NCBI GenBank assembly: GCA_947167135.1
Contig: CAMVGV010000022.1
Coordinates: 1-41,945, forward strand
DNA: 41,945 bases
Reading direction: 5' to 3'
Source of the DNA: an uncultured Lachnospiraceae bacterium
Lineage (GTDB): Bacteria > Bacillota > Clostridia > Lachnospirales > Lachnospiraceae
Below the pieces are notes generated by a model, which was not told where the DNA came from, searched no databases, and saw only the letters and a program-made list of their open reading frames with translations. Every line of letters starts with the position of its first letter. Position 1 is the first letter of the stretch. The translations under genes and the position numbers were made by a program. Of the stretch, positions 33,458 through 41,601 are shown in pieces.

Positions 33458-34951
33458 TCAGCCCTTGACGGAATTTTTCAGATCATCAAAAAATGATGTG
33501 GGACTAACTTCTGCGTAGCACTGCGAGCAGTGTCCCTCAACTACGGCTCCGTTATTTATCTGAACGGATTTTGACTTGATGTCGCCCATTACTATTGCTG
33601 AGGTATCAAGTATCACAGGTCCCCGTACATCAATGTCACCCTTTACCGCACCTGCGATAACTGCGCTGGTTGCAGTGATATTTCCGATGATAACAGACTC
33701 CTGTCCCACCTTAACTGCGCCCTTGCTTATTACCTCGCCTGTGATCTTTGCGGAATCGGCAAATACCTCGGAAGCCTTGGAATTTCCGGTGATCGATCCC
33801 GAAACATTGAGCTTTCCTCTCACGTTGATATTGCCCTTTACAGCACCTATCACCTCAAGAGATCCCTCGGATGTGACATCACCGTTAATAGTCATTCCTG
33901 CTGTAACACAGCCGCTTTCATCCGCCTCGGGTCCGTCCTCCAGAACGGGGAGCGTTACTTCTGCATTGTTCTCTACACTCATCTTTTCTGTCTCCTTATC
34001 ATCATCAGTTTCTGTATCTGTAATAAGATCATCCTCTTCCGGAAGTATGGCTTCCTCCGCTTCTCCCGAAATAAGCCCCTCTACCGCAGCCATCACGCTT
34101 TCTTCCACGGGAGCGGGTTCTGTGTCCGCAGCCGGTTCGGGTAACGGTTCCGCCTTGAACCCGGGATCTGCTCCAGACTCAGTCTCTATAGCTGCTTCGG
34201 GTTCGGGCTCTGCCTCAGGCTCAGGCTCTATAGCCGCTTCGGGTTCGGGCTTCAGGGCTTCCGGCCAAGGTTCTGATGCGGCTTCCGGCATAATATCCGG
34301 CTCCGCTGCAGGCTCTTCAGCTACAGGCTCAGTCATTATTTCCGGCTCAGCTGCAGGCTCAGTCATTATTTCCGGCTCAGCTGCAGGCTCTTCAGCTGCA
34401 GCCTCAGTCATTATTTCCGGCTCCGCTGCAGGCTCTTCAGCTGCAGCCTCAGTCGTAAATTCCAGCTCCGCTGCAGGCTCTTCAGCTGCAGCCTCAGTCA
34501 TAAATTCCGGCTCCGCTGCAGGCTCTTCAACTGCAGCCTCAGCCATTATTTCCGGCTCCACTGCAGGCTCGCTCATTGTTTCAGGCTCAATAGCAGCCTC
34601 CGGCATGATTGCGGTCTCCGCTTCCCCGGTTGCCGGCTCACCGGTTTGCAGATCCGTATCCGGAAGGAAAGGATCCTGAAGAACATTGCTGCCTGAAAAG
34701 CTGAGATCAGGAGTCAATCTGGGATCAGACTGCAGATCTCCCGGATCCGGCTTCGGCTCTGTATCAAAATCAAAAACAGGCTCCGGGATTTTATCTATCA
34801 TTTCAGAAAGATTCAGGCTCTCCTGTACACCCTCCTCGACGGTTTCCGGGATCAGGGTGTCAGCCGAATCCCCTTCTTCTTTTGTTCCGGCTGCATTCAG
34901 CTCTCCAACAGCCTGGGACAGGTCTTCCTTAAATTCATCAAAAAAACCCAT
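33458..34951 (-). CDS. Bactofilin with long acidic repeat region
   Basis: A polymer-forming cytoskeletal protein. The C-terminal 150 residues are the bactofilin (DUF583) right-handed beta helix: GMTINGDVTSEGSLEVIGAV, then repeated GxIxxxxxV rungs through SKSVQINNGAVVEGHCSQC. The first 340 residues are acidic and Pro/Ala/Glu-rich, with a 15-residue repeat of the type EIMTEAAAEEPAAEP (see 34300-34580). Bactofilins usually have under 200 residues, so the N-terminal part is unusual. Two Cys in the last rung (CSQC) are notable. AAGGAGG sits before the ATG. It lies between a deacetylase gene and pyrH, which suggests a link to cell-wall shaping. Confidence 0.85.
   Translation of the reverse strand: MGFFDEFKEDLSQAVGELNAAGTKEEGDSADTLIPETVEEGVQESLNLSEMIDKIPEPVFDFDTEPKPDPGDLQSDPRLTPDLSFSGSNVLQDPFLPDTDLQTGEPATGEAETAIMPEAAIEPETMSEPAVEPEIMAEAAVEEPAAEPEFMTEAAAEEPAAELEFTTEAAAEEPAAEPEIMTEAAAEEPAAEPEIMTEPAAEPEIMTEPVAEEPAAEPDIMPEAASEPWPEALKPEPEAAIEPEPEAEPEPEAAIETESGADPGFKAEPLPEPAADTEPAPVEESVMAAVEGLISGEAEEAILPEEDDLITDTETDDDKETEKMSVENNAEVTLPVLEDGPEADESGCVTAGMTINGDVTSEGSLEVIGAVKGNINVRGKLNVSGSITGNSKASEVFADSAKITGEVISKGAVKVGQESVIIGNITATSAVIAGAVKGDIDVRGPVILDTSAIVMGDIKSKSVQINNGAVVEGHCSQCYAEVSPTSFFDDLKNSVKG
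34300..34580 (-). repeat. In-frame 45-bp tandem repeat within the bactofilin gene
   Basis: About six imperfect 45-bp units (GCTGCAGGCTCTTCAGC-type) encode 15-residue acidic repeats. All copies are in frame. Copy number could vary between strains without breaking the protein. Confidence 0.8.
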
Positions 34952-34965
34952 CTAAATATCCTCCT

Positions 34966-35979
34966 TCAGTTTTTATCCAAATACTGATGCAGCGGCGGTG
35001 TATCATCATCTATGGCTCTGATATCTGCCCCTCTTTCCTTCAGACCCTCAAGGATCCCGGGAAGCGCATCCACCGTATTCTTCCTGCTTCCGGTATCGTG
35101 AAGCAGAATAACAGCAGTTTTTCGCCTGTCAACCCCGTCAAGAGTGTTTTTTATGATATTTTCAGCCGAGAGCCTGTTTCCCGAAGAATCCCCGCCGTAG
35201 ACATTCCAGTCATAGTACTCCATTCCCTGACTGTAAAGCACAGATATGTACTGCTCCATGGGAAGAGAAGCAATGGTATTTCCGCTGCCTCCGGGAAAAC
35301 GATAGTATTTCGGCACCACACCCGTCTCATTATAGATTAGATTCCGTATTTTATCAAGGTCGTACTGGAACATATCCAGATCCCCGTAAACCCTTGAATA
35401 CACGTGGGAATACGAGTGCATGCCGATGGTGTGTCCCTCGTCAACTATCCTTTTATAAACAGGGCGGAGGCTTTCATCATTGTCCCCTGTCCCGCATACA
35501 AAGAATGTGGCTTTAACATCATATTCCTTCAGAATATCAAGTATTTCATTTGTGAAGACCGAGGGTCCATCATCAAAGGTAATGTATACCTTCTCATCCT
35601 CCCCCTTCATGGGAATATCACTGTTCACCAGGGAATTCTCATCCTGAAGGGAATCATCGTCGATCTTCTCCGGCATATCAGGCACGGAATCTGCACTCAG
35701 GGAAGTATCGGTTTTTTCCGGAGCATTATTCTCCGGCATTCCTTTCTTTCCGTTTTCCGGCTTATCCTTCTTTGGCGTAAAAGGAACATCCTTTTCTCCG
35801 GACGCTTCCGGAGCTTCTGCAGCAGTTTCGGTAAGTTCCGCGTTATAGACCTTTTCACTGCCTCTCTTAATAAGAAAAAGCAAGGAAATAATAAGCAGCA
35901 CAAGAACCGCGACACATGAAACACATGCCGCGGCGAGTAAGTACAGCTTTCTTCTTCTTTCTCTTTTAATTCGAACCAT
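34966..35979 (-). CDS. Membrane-anchored NodB-type polysaccharide deacetylase
   Basis: Predicted to remove acetyl groups from peptidoglycan or another surface glycan. 337 residues with a basic N terminus and a single helix (about 11-37), a low-complexity linker, then the catalytic domain (about 128-330). Motifs: ITFDDGPSVFT with metal Asp, HSYSH with metal His pair, RFPGGSGN, and LLHDTGSR near the C terminus. All five motifs look intact. The Shine-Dalgarno sequence AAGGA lies inside a 35-bp palindromic repeat unit eight bases before the ATG. It is followed 14 bases later by the bactofilin gene. Confidence 0.9.
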   Translation of the reverse strand: MVRIKRERRRKLYLLAAACVSCVAVLVLLIISLLFLIKRGSEKVYNAELTETAAEAPEASGEKDVPFTPKKDKPENGKKGMPENNAPEKTDTSLSADSVPDMPEKIDDDSLQDENSLVNSDIPMKGEDEKVYITFDDGPSVFTNEILDILKEYDVKATFFVCGTGDNDESLRPVYKRIVDEGHTIGMHSYSHVYSRVYGDLDMFQYDLDKIRNLIYNETGVVPKYYRFPGGSGNTIASLPMEQYISVLYSQGMEYYDWNVYGGDSSGNRLSAENIIKNTLDGVDRRKTAVILLHDTGSRKNTVDALPGILEGLKERGADIRAIDDDTPPLHQYLDKN

Positions 35980-35985
35980 TATAAA

Positions 35986-36165
35986 GATCCTTCGCTGGCG
36001 CTCAGGATGACAAAATGGAGGATCCTTCGCTGGCGCTCAGGATGACAAAATGCAGGATCCTTCGCTGGCGCTCAGGATGACAAAAACGGTACTCATTATG
36101 ACAAAACGGTACTCTTTATGACAAAACGGTACTCGTTATGACAAAACGGTACCCGGGATACAGGG
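35986..36165. repeat. 35-bp x3 and 20-bp x4 tandem repeats
   Basis: Three 35-bp units begin at 35986, 36021 and 36056, each with GATCCTTCGCTGGCGCTCAG then GATGACAAAA. Immediately after, four 20-bp units (ACGGTACTCnTTATGACAAA) begin at 36086, 36106, 36126 and 36146. Read on the minus strand, the 35-bp units contain GTCATCCTGAG and the 20-bp units GTCATAATGAG or close variants. They fill the region between the deacetylase start and the end of the upstream lipoprotein gene. Confidence 0.9.
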
Positions 36166-36167
36166 TC

Positions 36168-37694
36168 TCAGAAGAAGATATTCTTCCCTGTCTCGAAATA
36201 GTAATTATTTGAGGGTATGATCTCCGATCCCTTTATTTCAAACACCTCCCATACCACTCCGGAGTGGCCGACAGGCACCTGGAAGGAGCCCACAAGGCCG
36301 TTTTTATTATAAAGCTTAACCTGTGCCCCGGAAAGAGACATATCATTAGTCAGATTATTCCCGGATTTCCCGTTTACCTGATCCGTTACAAAATACTTGT
36401 AATCCGTCCCACTGTCAACCGTTATCACCTGTGAATCATCATTATCGTATTTCCCGGAATTCAGATCAAGAGTAAATGGCTTAAGGCCTGCTATTTTTTC
36501 ATTGTCGTAGGTAAGAACGGCCTCATACTGGTTTTCCTTTAATTTATCCGGCGACTGCTTCGTTACATCAAGAAGATAGACATCGGTATCATGTTTATTC
36601 GCGCCACTGGGTGCCAGATAGGTGACTCCCGCAGGATATTCTATTGTGCGGGGTCTTATATAGATGTCGTTCAACTTTGAAGGCGCAAAATCACCGTATT
36701 CGAACAGCAGATTATACCAGTCTGCGGTATTTACGGGAACAATAAACTCATAATACCCGTCCCCGTTACTGGTAACGGTATCTGTGTACCCATTCGCTTC
36801 ACTTGTAATTGTTACCGAGGTATTCGCAAGCGTTCCTCCCTGTTCATCAGCCACATATCCGTATATCTTCGCTATGGAGGGGATGTCCTTAAGAACATTA
36901 TAATTAATATATGCTCTGTTTATAAGCTCTGCCTCCATCTCATCATATTCCTTCTGAATATCCGGATTCAGATCCTTATACGCGGCTGCATTAACCGACT
37001 CATTATTGTCTCCGTAGGTCGCATAGCATTCCGACAGGAAATCATTGATAAAATAGCACCTCTGTCCGCCGCTTTTCCTGGCATCATCCGCATTGATCCC
37101 GTACAGATCGTCAAGATATCTGTACGTATAGAGAAGAACCCCGTTCTTGTAATAAAAGCCGGTAACCTCGCGTCCCTCACTGCCATACTCCGTGGAAACG
37201 ATCTTGTCGATCAGTCCGTCCTCAGGATCTGTGTATACAGTAAAATCAATGGTCGCCCCGTTTCCGCTTCTTATAAGTCGTATGGTCTTTACCTTATCAT
37301 CCTTCAGCCCCTCTTCGATCTCTTTCGGAGCCTTTTTGTTTATCGCGAGATCTCCGTCACGCTCTGCCGGCTTGTATTTCACGGTTTCATAATCGATTTT
37401 GGGAAGAACGCCACCGGTTTTTTTAATAAAAGCCACAGCCTCATCAAAGCTGTCCGAAACGGCGCGGTCCTCATCATTTACCGCGGCATCCTTCTCTTCC
37501 TCTGTTTCCTCCTCGATATCCTCTACCGATGGAATGGAGATATCGGAGGCTTCTTCGGTTGAAGGAGCCTCGGCTTCATCCTTATTCGTGACTATTTCTT
37601 CTGTTTTCCTTCCGCAGCCGGTAAGGCTTAAGCCCGTCAGACATACTGTTAAAACGATGGGCAAAACTGCTGTTTTTATTCTGAAATGATACAT
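36168..37694 (-). CDS. Lipoprotein with carboxypeptidase regulatory-like domain
   Basis: A 508-residue lipoprotein with a signal ending LTGC (Cys27), then an acidic linker (about 40-75). A central region contains IYGYVADEQGGTLANTSVTI and GDGYYEFIVPV, the carboxypeptidase regulatory-like/CNA-B-type beta sandwich. The C-terminal part seems beta-rich (SGVVWEVFEIKGSEIIPSNN). No catalytic motif is visible. CGGAGAT lies six bases before the ATG. It is upstream of the deacetylase gene in the same direction, but a repeat array lies between them. A role as a surface carrier or adhesin is inferred only. Confidence 0.75.
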   Translation of the reverse strand: MYHFRIKTAVLPIVLTVCLTGLSLTGCGRKTEEIVTNKDEAEAPSTEEASDISIPSVEDIEEETEEEKDAAVNDEDRAVSDSFDEAVAFIKKTGGVLPKIDYETVKYKPAERDGDLAINKKAPKEIEEGLKDDKVKTIRLIRSGNGATIDFTVYTDPEDGLIDKIVSTEYGSEGREVTGFYYKNGVLLYTYRYLDDLYGINADDARKSGGQRCYFINDFLSECYATYGDNNESVNAAAYKDLNPDIQKEYDEMEAELINRAYINYNVLKDIPSIAKIYGYVADEQGGTLANTSVTITSEANGYTDTVTSNGDGYYEFIVPVNTADWYNLLFEYGDFAPSKLNDIYIRPRTIEYPAGVTYLAPSGANKHDTDVYLLDVTKQSPDKLKENQYEAVLTYDNEKIAGLKPFTLDLNSGKYDNDDSQVITVDSGTDYKYFVTDQVNGKSGNNLTNDMSLSGAQVKLYNKNGLVGSFQVPVGHSGVVWEVFEIKGSEIIPSNNYYFETGKNIFF

Positions 37695-37720
37695 ATTCTT
37701 ATCTCCGGATCACATTATTA

Positions 37721-37785
37721 AGTCGCCAAAAGTACTGAATCACTGTTTTGAAAAAACGACTTGATCCGTTTCTTTCAGCAACTCT
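37721..37785 (+). repeat. Fragment of the MITE-like element
   Basis: 62 bases (37724-37785) align without gaps to 40045-40106 with five mismatches. It starts CGCCAAAAGTACTGAATCAC and ends TTTCAGCAACTCT, where the 25-bp array begins. The rest of the element is missing. Confidence 0.8.
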
Positions 37786-37987
37786 ACGGTCTCCCGCCGC
37801 TCTCATTCCGAGGCTCTCCCGCCGCTGTCATTCTGACGGTCTCCCGCCGCTCTCATTCTGACGGTCTCCCTCTACTGTCATTCTGACGGTCTCCCGCTAC
37901 TGTCATTCTGACGGTCTCCCGCTACTGTCATTCTGAGAGTCTCCATCTACTGTCATTCTGAGAGTCTCCATCTACTGTCATTCTGAG
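37786..37987. repeat. 25-bp tandem array, eight units
   Basis: Period exactly 25: CTCCN cores at 37791, 37816, 37841, 37866, 37891, 37916, 37941 and 37966. A typical unit is GTCATTCTGACGG, then TCTCCCGCTACT. The last units change to GAGAGTCTCCAT and run directly into a full palindrome (37977-38005). No unique spacers occur, so it is not a CRISPR array. Confidence 0.9.
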
Positions 37988-38186
37988 GGCGAAGCCCGAA
38001 GAATCTTTCCCCACGGATGAGAAGATCCTTCGCTGACGCTCAGGATGGAAAAACGTCCTGTGGGTCTCCGCTTCGCTGCGGTCCGTCCTAAACGCACGTC
38101 CACCGGACGTGCAGGACCGTTTTTCGGGTACGTTTTGACGCGCTTTGCGCGGCAGTGCCCCGGATCCTTCGCCTACGCTCAGGATC
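37977..38186. repeat. Cluster of palindromic hairpins
   Basis: Six hairpins within 210 bases. The first is ATTCT.GGGC/GCCC.AGAAT (37977-38005). Then come GATCCTTCGC/GCTCAGGAT (38024-38048), CCGC/GCGG (38068-38081), and a perfect 8-bp GCACGTCC/GGACGTGC stem (38094-38112) enclosed by GTCCT/AGGAC. The last two are CGCGC/GCGCG (38139-38151) and GATCCT/AGGATC (38163-38186). With the MITE fragment and the 25-bp array, this fills the 557-base gap between the two lipoprotein genes; no gene is evident there. Confidence 0.75.
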
Positions 38187-38251
38187 ACACAAATGATACC
38201 ACATTATTTTATTAAAATACGGAGATTAAGATAATCATAAGGAAATATTCA

Positions 38252-39952
38252 TCATCCTGCCCAAAACAGCTCTTCAAAGCAGTCCTCTATATTGACCCCG
38301 TCGATCATCCGGTTGTAATCCTTATCGGTTTCCTGTATCAGGCGGTACACATTGTGTTTCCCGTCCTCCTCGACAACACAGTCCACATAGGATTCATTAT
38401 CGGTCCGCCATAGCCTGAATCCGGTTTTTGCAGGGAGCTCCGTAACATGCTCATCCTCGCCCCCGACCTCCGGCGCATCAACGCTTAAATCCTCTGTTTC
38501 ACCCATATATCTGACTCTTAAGGGTCTTACAGACTTTATTACGGTTTCAGAGGTAATCGTAAAGTAGTTTGTATAGGGCTCCGGATTACCGTCCTTTCCG
38601 GTGCGGTAATAACAGGTGGATGATACTGTGCTCAGCATATCCGCCCTGTGCTGCAGCTCAAACTTTTCCTGATTGAAAACCGCCGGATGCCAAAAAACTT
38701 CATCATCAGGTACAGAGGATACATAGAAGCTTCCGTTTGTTTCCTTAAGTTTTTTTACGCCATCAGCCGAGAGCTCGTAGGCGATAACGGAATGCCAGTC
38801 GTTATCCTGATAACAGTCAATATATACGTAGTTTCTGCCGTCCCCGGTGTGGACAACATACATATCGTGCTCATATGCATAAGCTACGGGGCTGTCTTCA
38901 TCCTTAAGCTCATGCCCGTCATAGTAAAGAGTTAAAGCTTTTACCGGATAATCTCCCGGAGAGCCGTAGCTGTCATAGTCAAAGTCCGCGTCAATATTAA
39001 GCTTCTTCTCCCTGCCATCCCCATCAAAAACACTCACTTCATCATAAAGATCAAAGGCGCTGACATATTGACCGTCATTCCCCTTTATCTTCCCGGTGAA
39101 AAGCCCGGGAACCTCATCATAGGGAATGGTCACTATCTGTCTTCCGTAAGCGTATGCGGCAATTTCATAAGGATTAAAGAAGAAGGTGATACCCTGATTC
39201 TCCAGAACCCAGTTATACGTGTAATCGCTGCCTTCCTTACCGTATTTCGAAAAGGTTTCCTTCAGGTCCTCAAACCATTCAATGTCCGGATATTTGAGCT
39301 TAAGCTTGTCGGAAAGTACGTCATTTAAGAGATCATTATCCTTTATAACATCACTTAAGGGTATTTCCTCTCCGGTTTCCGGATAATAATTATATCCGAC
39401 CATTCCGTTCATCCCGTGGGCTCCTCCGAGGAAATCCTCAAACTCCACAACAAAGCTGAAGGTATCCTTATCCGCCCTTTTCACGAACGTACGGCTCACT
39501 GTATAAAACGGAGCCTCCTCATTCATTTCCTTCTGCCATTCCTTCGCCTCACTTCCGCGCTCATCGGCATCCGTTTCTTTTTCTTTCTTTATCTCATCAT
39601 TCCTTGAGGATAATGTTTTTTCAAGCTCAGGATAATCATCGCTGTATTTCCCGAGGCTTAAAAGATCATATTTTGAATAGTAAAGCCTGTTAGCGCCCTC
39701 ATAACGGTCAATATACTGATGGCTGACAAGGGGGATTATGAGGTCATCGGCTTCTGCTTCTGCGGCTTCTGATGCAGCAGCCTTGTCTTCGGTTTCACTG
39801 CCCTCCCCGGTAGCTGCTTCAGTGGATTCTTCTGCCGGAGCAGCCTTGTCTCCGGCTTCACTGCCGCTTCCTGCCACGCTGTCTCCACAGCCGCAGAGCA
39901 CAAGTGACAGCAGTATTATCAAAGCCAGTCCCTTTTTAATCGCTCTCTTCAT
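38252..39952 (-). CDS. Lipoprotein with DUF4163/DUF3298 (RsiV/PdaC-like) domains
   Basis: A 566-residue lipoprotein with a signal ending LCGC and an acidic, Ala-rich linker (about 25-75). Residues about 75-270 have the DUF4163-DUF3298 pattern: YTVSRTFVKRADKDTFSF, FLGGAHGMNGMVGYNYYPET, IPLSDVI, and FFFNPYEIAAYAYGRQIVTI. These domains are found in the anti-sigma factor RsiV and in PdaC, where DUF3298 accompanies a peptidoglycan deacetylase; here a separate deacetylase gene is near. The C-terminal half (about 290-566) is unrecognised and beta-rich. GAGGAAAAGG precedes the ATG. Cell-wall binding is a reasonable inference. Confidence 0.75.
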   Translation of the reverse strand: MKRAIKKGLALIILLSLVLCGCGDSVAGSGSEAGDKAAPAEESTEAATGEGSETEDKAAASEAAEAEADDLIIPLVSHQYIDRYEGANRLYYSKYDLLSLGKYSDDYPELEKTLSSRNDEIKKEKETDADERGSEAKEWQKEMNEEAPFYTVSRTFVKRADKDTFSFVVEFEDFLGGAHGMNGMVGYNYYPETGEEIPLSDVIKDNDLLNDVLSDKLKLKYPDIEWFEDLKETFSKYGKEGSDYTYNWVLENQGITFFFNPYEIAAYAYGRQIVTIPYDEVPGLFTGKIKGNDGQYVSAFDLYDEVSVFDGDGREKKLNIDADFDYDSYGSPGDYPVKALTLYYDGHELKDEDSPVAYAYEHDMYVVHTGDGRNYVYIDCYQDNDWHSVIAYELSADGVKKLKETNGSFYVSSVPDDEVFWHPAVFNQEKFELQHRADMLSTVSSTCYYRTGKDGNPEPYTNYFTITSETVIKSVRPLRVRYMGETEDLSVDAPEVGGEDEHVTELPAKTGFRLWRTDNESYVDCVVEEDGKHNVYRLIQETDKDYNRMIDGVNIEDCFEELFWAG

Positions 39953-40036
39953 CCTTTTCCTCCTCTAATACAGGGTTCCATTTATTAAAAATACTTTCCG
40001 GCCGGTGCCGGTGTGAACAGTAATGCCGTATCAAAT

Positions 40037-40237
40037 GATTCGGACGCCAAAAGTACTGAATCACTGTTTTGATACAACGAATTGCTCCGTTGCTTTCAGC
40101 AACTCTCGCAATTCTACAACACTCGCAATCCGCTAATTTACTACGTAAATTGCTACTTGCTCGTGTTGTTTGACGCCCAAAGTCAAATGGCTTTTTGAAC
40201 AAGTTCAAACGCCATTTAGACTTTTGGCGTTTGTATC
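40037..40237 (+). mobile_element. Complete 201-bp MITE-like element
   Basis: Imperfect terminal inverted repeats match at 15 of 18 bases: GATTCGGACGCCAAAAGT at the left and GATACAAACGCCAAAAGT (reverse complement) at the right. A 7-bp direct repeat, ATCAAAT, flanks it (40030-40036, 40238-40244). Inside are an AATTTAC/GTAAATT stem and, in the right quarter, an internal GACGCC copy that forms a long hairpin with the right end (40173-40230, including AAATGGC/GCCATTT and TTTGAAC/GTTCAAA). It encodes no protein. It lies between a lipoprotein start and the ATPase stop codon. Confidence 0.75.
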
Positions 40238-40238
40238 A

Positions 40239-41483
40239 TCAAATATACTCCGGAGGTATCGATACGGTATGCTCATTCAGCCACAGAGCCTTTGGATACC
40301 TGCATATTATCACTCCTGTTCCGCGTTTCTTCCCGGGAATTCTGTCAATAATATCAAAGGTATTTGTCATTGAAAGCTTTGGATTGGCTGAAAGCTTGAC
40401 TTCTATGGGATATATCGTTCCGTCTGATTCGATCATAAGATCTATCTCCGATTCCTTTGATCTGTCAGCGCCTGATTTGTCCTTTCCCCTATAGTATGTC
40501 ACATACATTCTATAGTCCATCCCGCAGTTTGAAAAGCTTTTAAGGATCTCCGATACAACAAAGGTTTCAAACAGTGCTCCGGACATGGCGCCGTTTGCAG
40601 CAGTTGCGGCTGTCTGATGCCTTGTAAGATAACATACAAGTCCAGTATCCCTAAAATAAAGCTTAGGTGTTTTAATCGCTCTTTTCAAGACAGAATTTGA
40701 GTATGGCTGCAATAAATAAACAATACCTGAAGCTTCCAAAAGCGATACCCACTCCTTCGCAGTGGCCACACTTATTTCCGCCTGTTCGGCAATAGAACTG
40801 AAATTCAGCATGCTTCCCGTTCTGGCAGCAGCAGCTGTCAAAAATACGCTGAACTTCAATTTATCCTTTATCCTTGTCAGATCATTTATATCCCTGTCTA
40901 TATATGTGCTGACATACGAACCATAAAACATCTCCCAGTCCGTATCCTCGTCCAGAAGGGCGGGATAACTTCCCCTATGGATAATATCCCACAAATCCCT
41001 CTTCTTTGAAAAAACCGGTTTTCTGTCAAGAATAAAATCTCTTCTCGGAATGAAAGGAAGATGAAGACTGTCATTATTCAACTCTCTCAATGACAAACCT
41101 GACAGCTCCAATATCCCAATCCTTCCCGCAAGAGATTCCGACACATTTTTCATCAATCGAAAGTGCTGGGAGCCTGTCAAATGAATGATACCTTTTTCAG
41201 CGGAATTATCACATTCGATTTTTATATACGGGAAAAGCTCTGTAATATACTGTATCTCATCAAGTATCAACGGAGGCCTGTTATTAATGAAAAAAAGACC
41301 CGGTTCACGCTTTGTTTCTCTCAACAGAACAGGATCATCAAATGTACGGTAAGGTATATCACTATAGATATGTTTAAGCAGGGTCGACTTTCCGGTCTGC
41401 CTTGCTCCGGTAACAAGAATAGCCTTAAAGCTCCTATCCCCCTTTTTTATGGCATCTTCAATATGCCTGTCTATATACTTCAT
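40239..41483 (-). CDS. AAA+ ATPase with DUF4143 domain
   Basis: A 414-residue ATPase of a family that is scattered in bacteria and archaea and of unclear role. Walker A is VTGARQTGKSTLL (about residues 24-36); Walker B is PLILDEIQY (about 69-77). A winged-helix segment follows (FSSIAEQAEISVATAKEW), then the DUF4143 end with YFRDTGLVCYL and a PD-(D/E)XK-like pattern, EIDLMI with PIEVKLS. Length is typical. The promoter TTGACA-N18-TATACT and a CGGAG site support the ATG at 41483. Its TGA stop abuts the MITE-like element. The family is often mobile; no partner gene is seen. Confidence 0.88.
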   Translation of the reverse strand: MKYIDRHIEDAIKKGDRSFKAILVTGARQTGKSTLLKHIYSDIPYRTFDDPVLLRETKREPGLFFINNRPPLILDEIQYITELFPYIKIECDNSAEKGIIHLTGSQHFRLMKNVSESLAGRIGILELSGLSLRELNNDSLHLPFIPRRDFILDRKPVFSKKRDLWDIIHRGSYPALLDEDTDWEMFYGSYVSTYIDRDINDLTRIKDKLKFSVFLTAAAARTGSMLNFSSIAEQAEISVATAKEWVSLLEASGIVYLLQPYSNSVLKRAIKTPKLYFRDTGLVCYLTRHQTAATAANGAMSGALFETFVVSEILKSFSNCGMDYRMYVTYYRGKDKSGADRSKESEIDLMIESDGTIYPIEVKLSANPKLSMTNTFDIIDRIPGKKRGTGVIICRYPKALWLNEHTVSIPPEYI

Positions 41484-41514
41484 AATAGCAAATCTCCGAC
41501 TATTTTATATCCAA

Positions 41515-41544
41515 AGTATAAATTAGTCGCAGGAAGCTTGTCAA
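41515..41544 (-). promoter_or_regulatory. Promoter of the AAA+ ATPase gene
   Basis: On the minus strand: TTGACA (41539-41544), 18-base spacer, TATACT (41515-41520). The start is near 41508, giving a leader of about 25 bases. Confidence 0.65.
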
Positions 41545-41601
41545 GTAGCGGAAGCTGAAATCATCAATTACGCTGTCATCCCGCCAAATATCTATGACTT
41601 T

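Noticed and set aside
33576-34679. Plus-strand 367-codon Ser/Ala-rich frame
   Set aside because: It is the mirror image of the Pro/Glu/Ala repeats of the bactofilin gene; no independent signals.
37786-37987. CRISPR array
   Set aside because: Eight units with an exact 25-bp period and no unique spacers; no cas genes nearby.
37928-38188. Small protein of 86 codons on the minus strand
   Set aside because: It reads through palindromes (HPERQRRIF, LRMT strings) and has no ribosome binding site.
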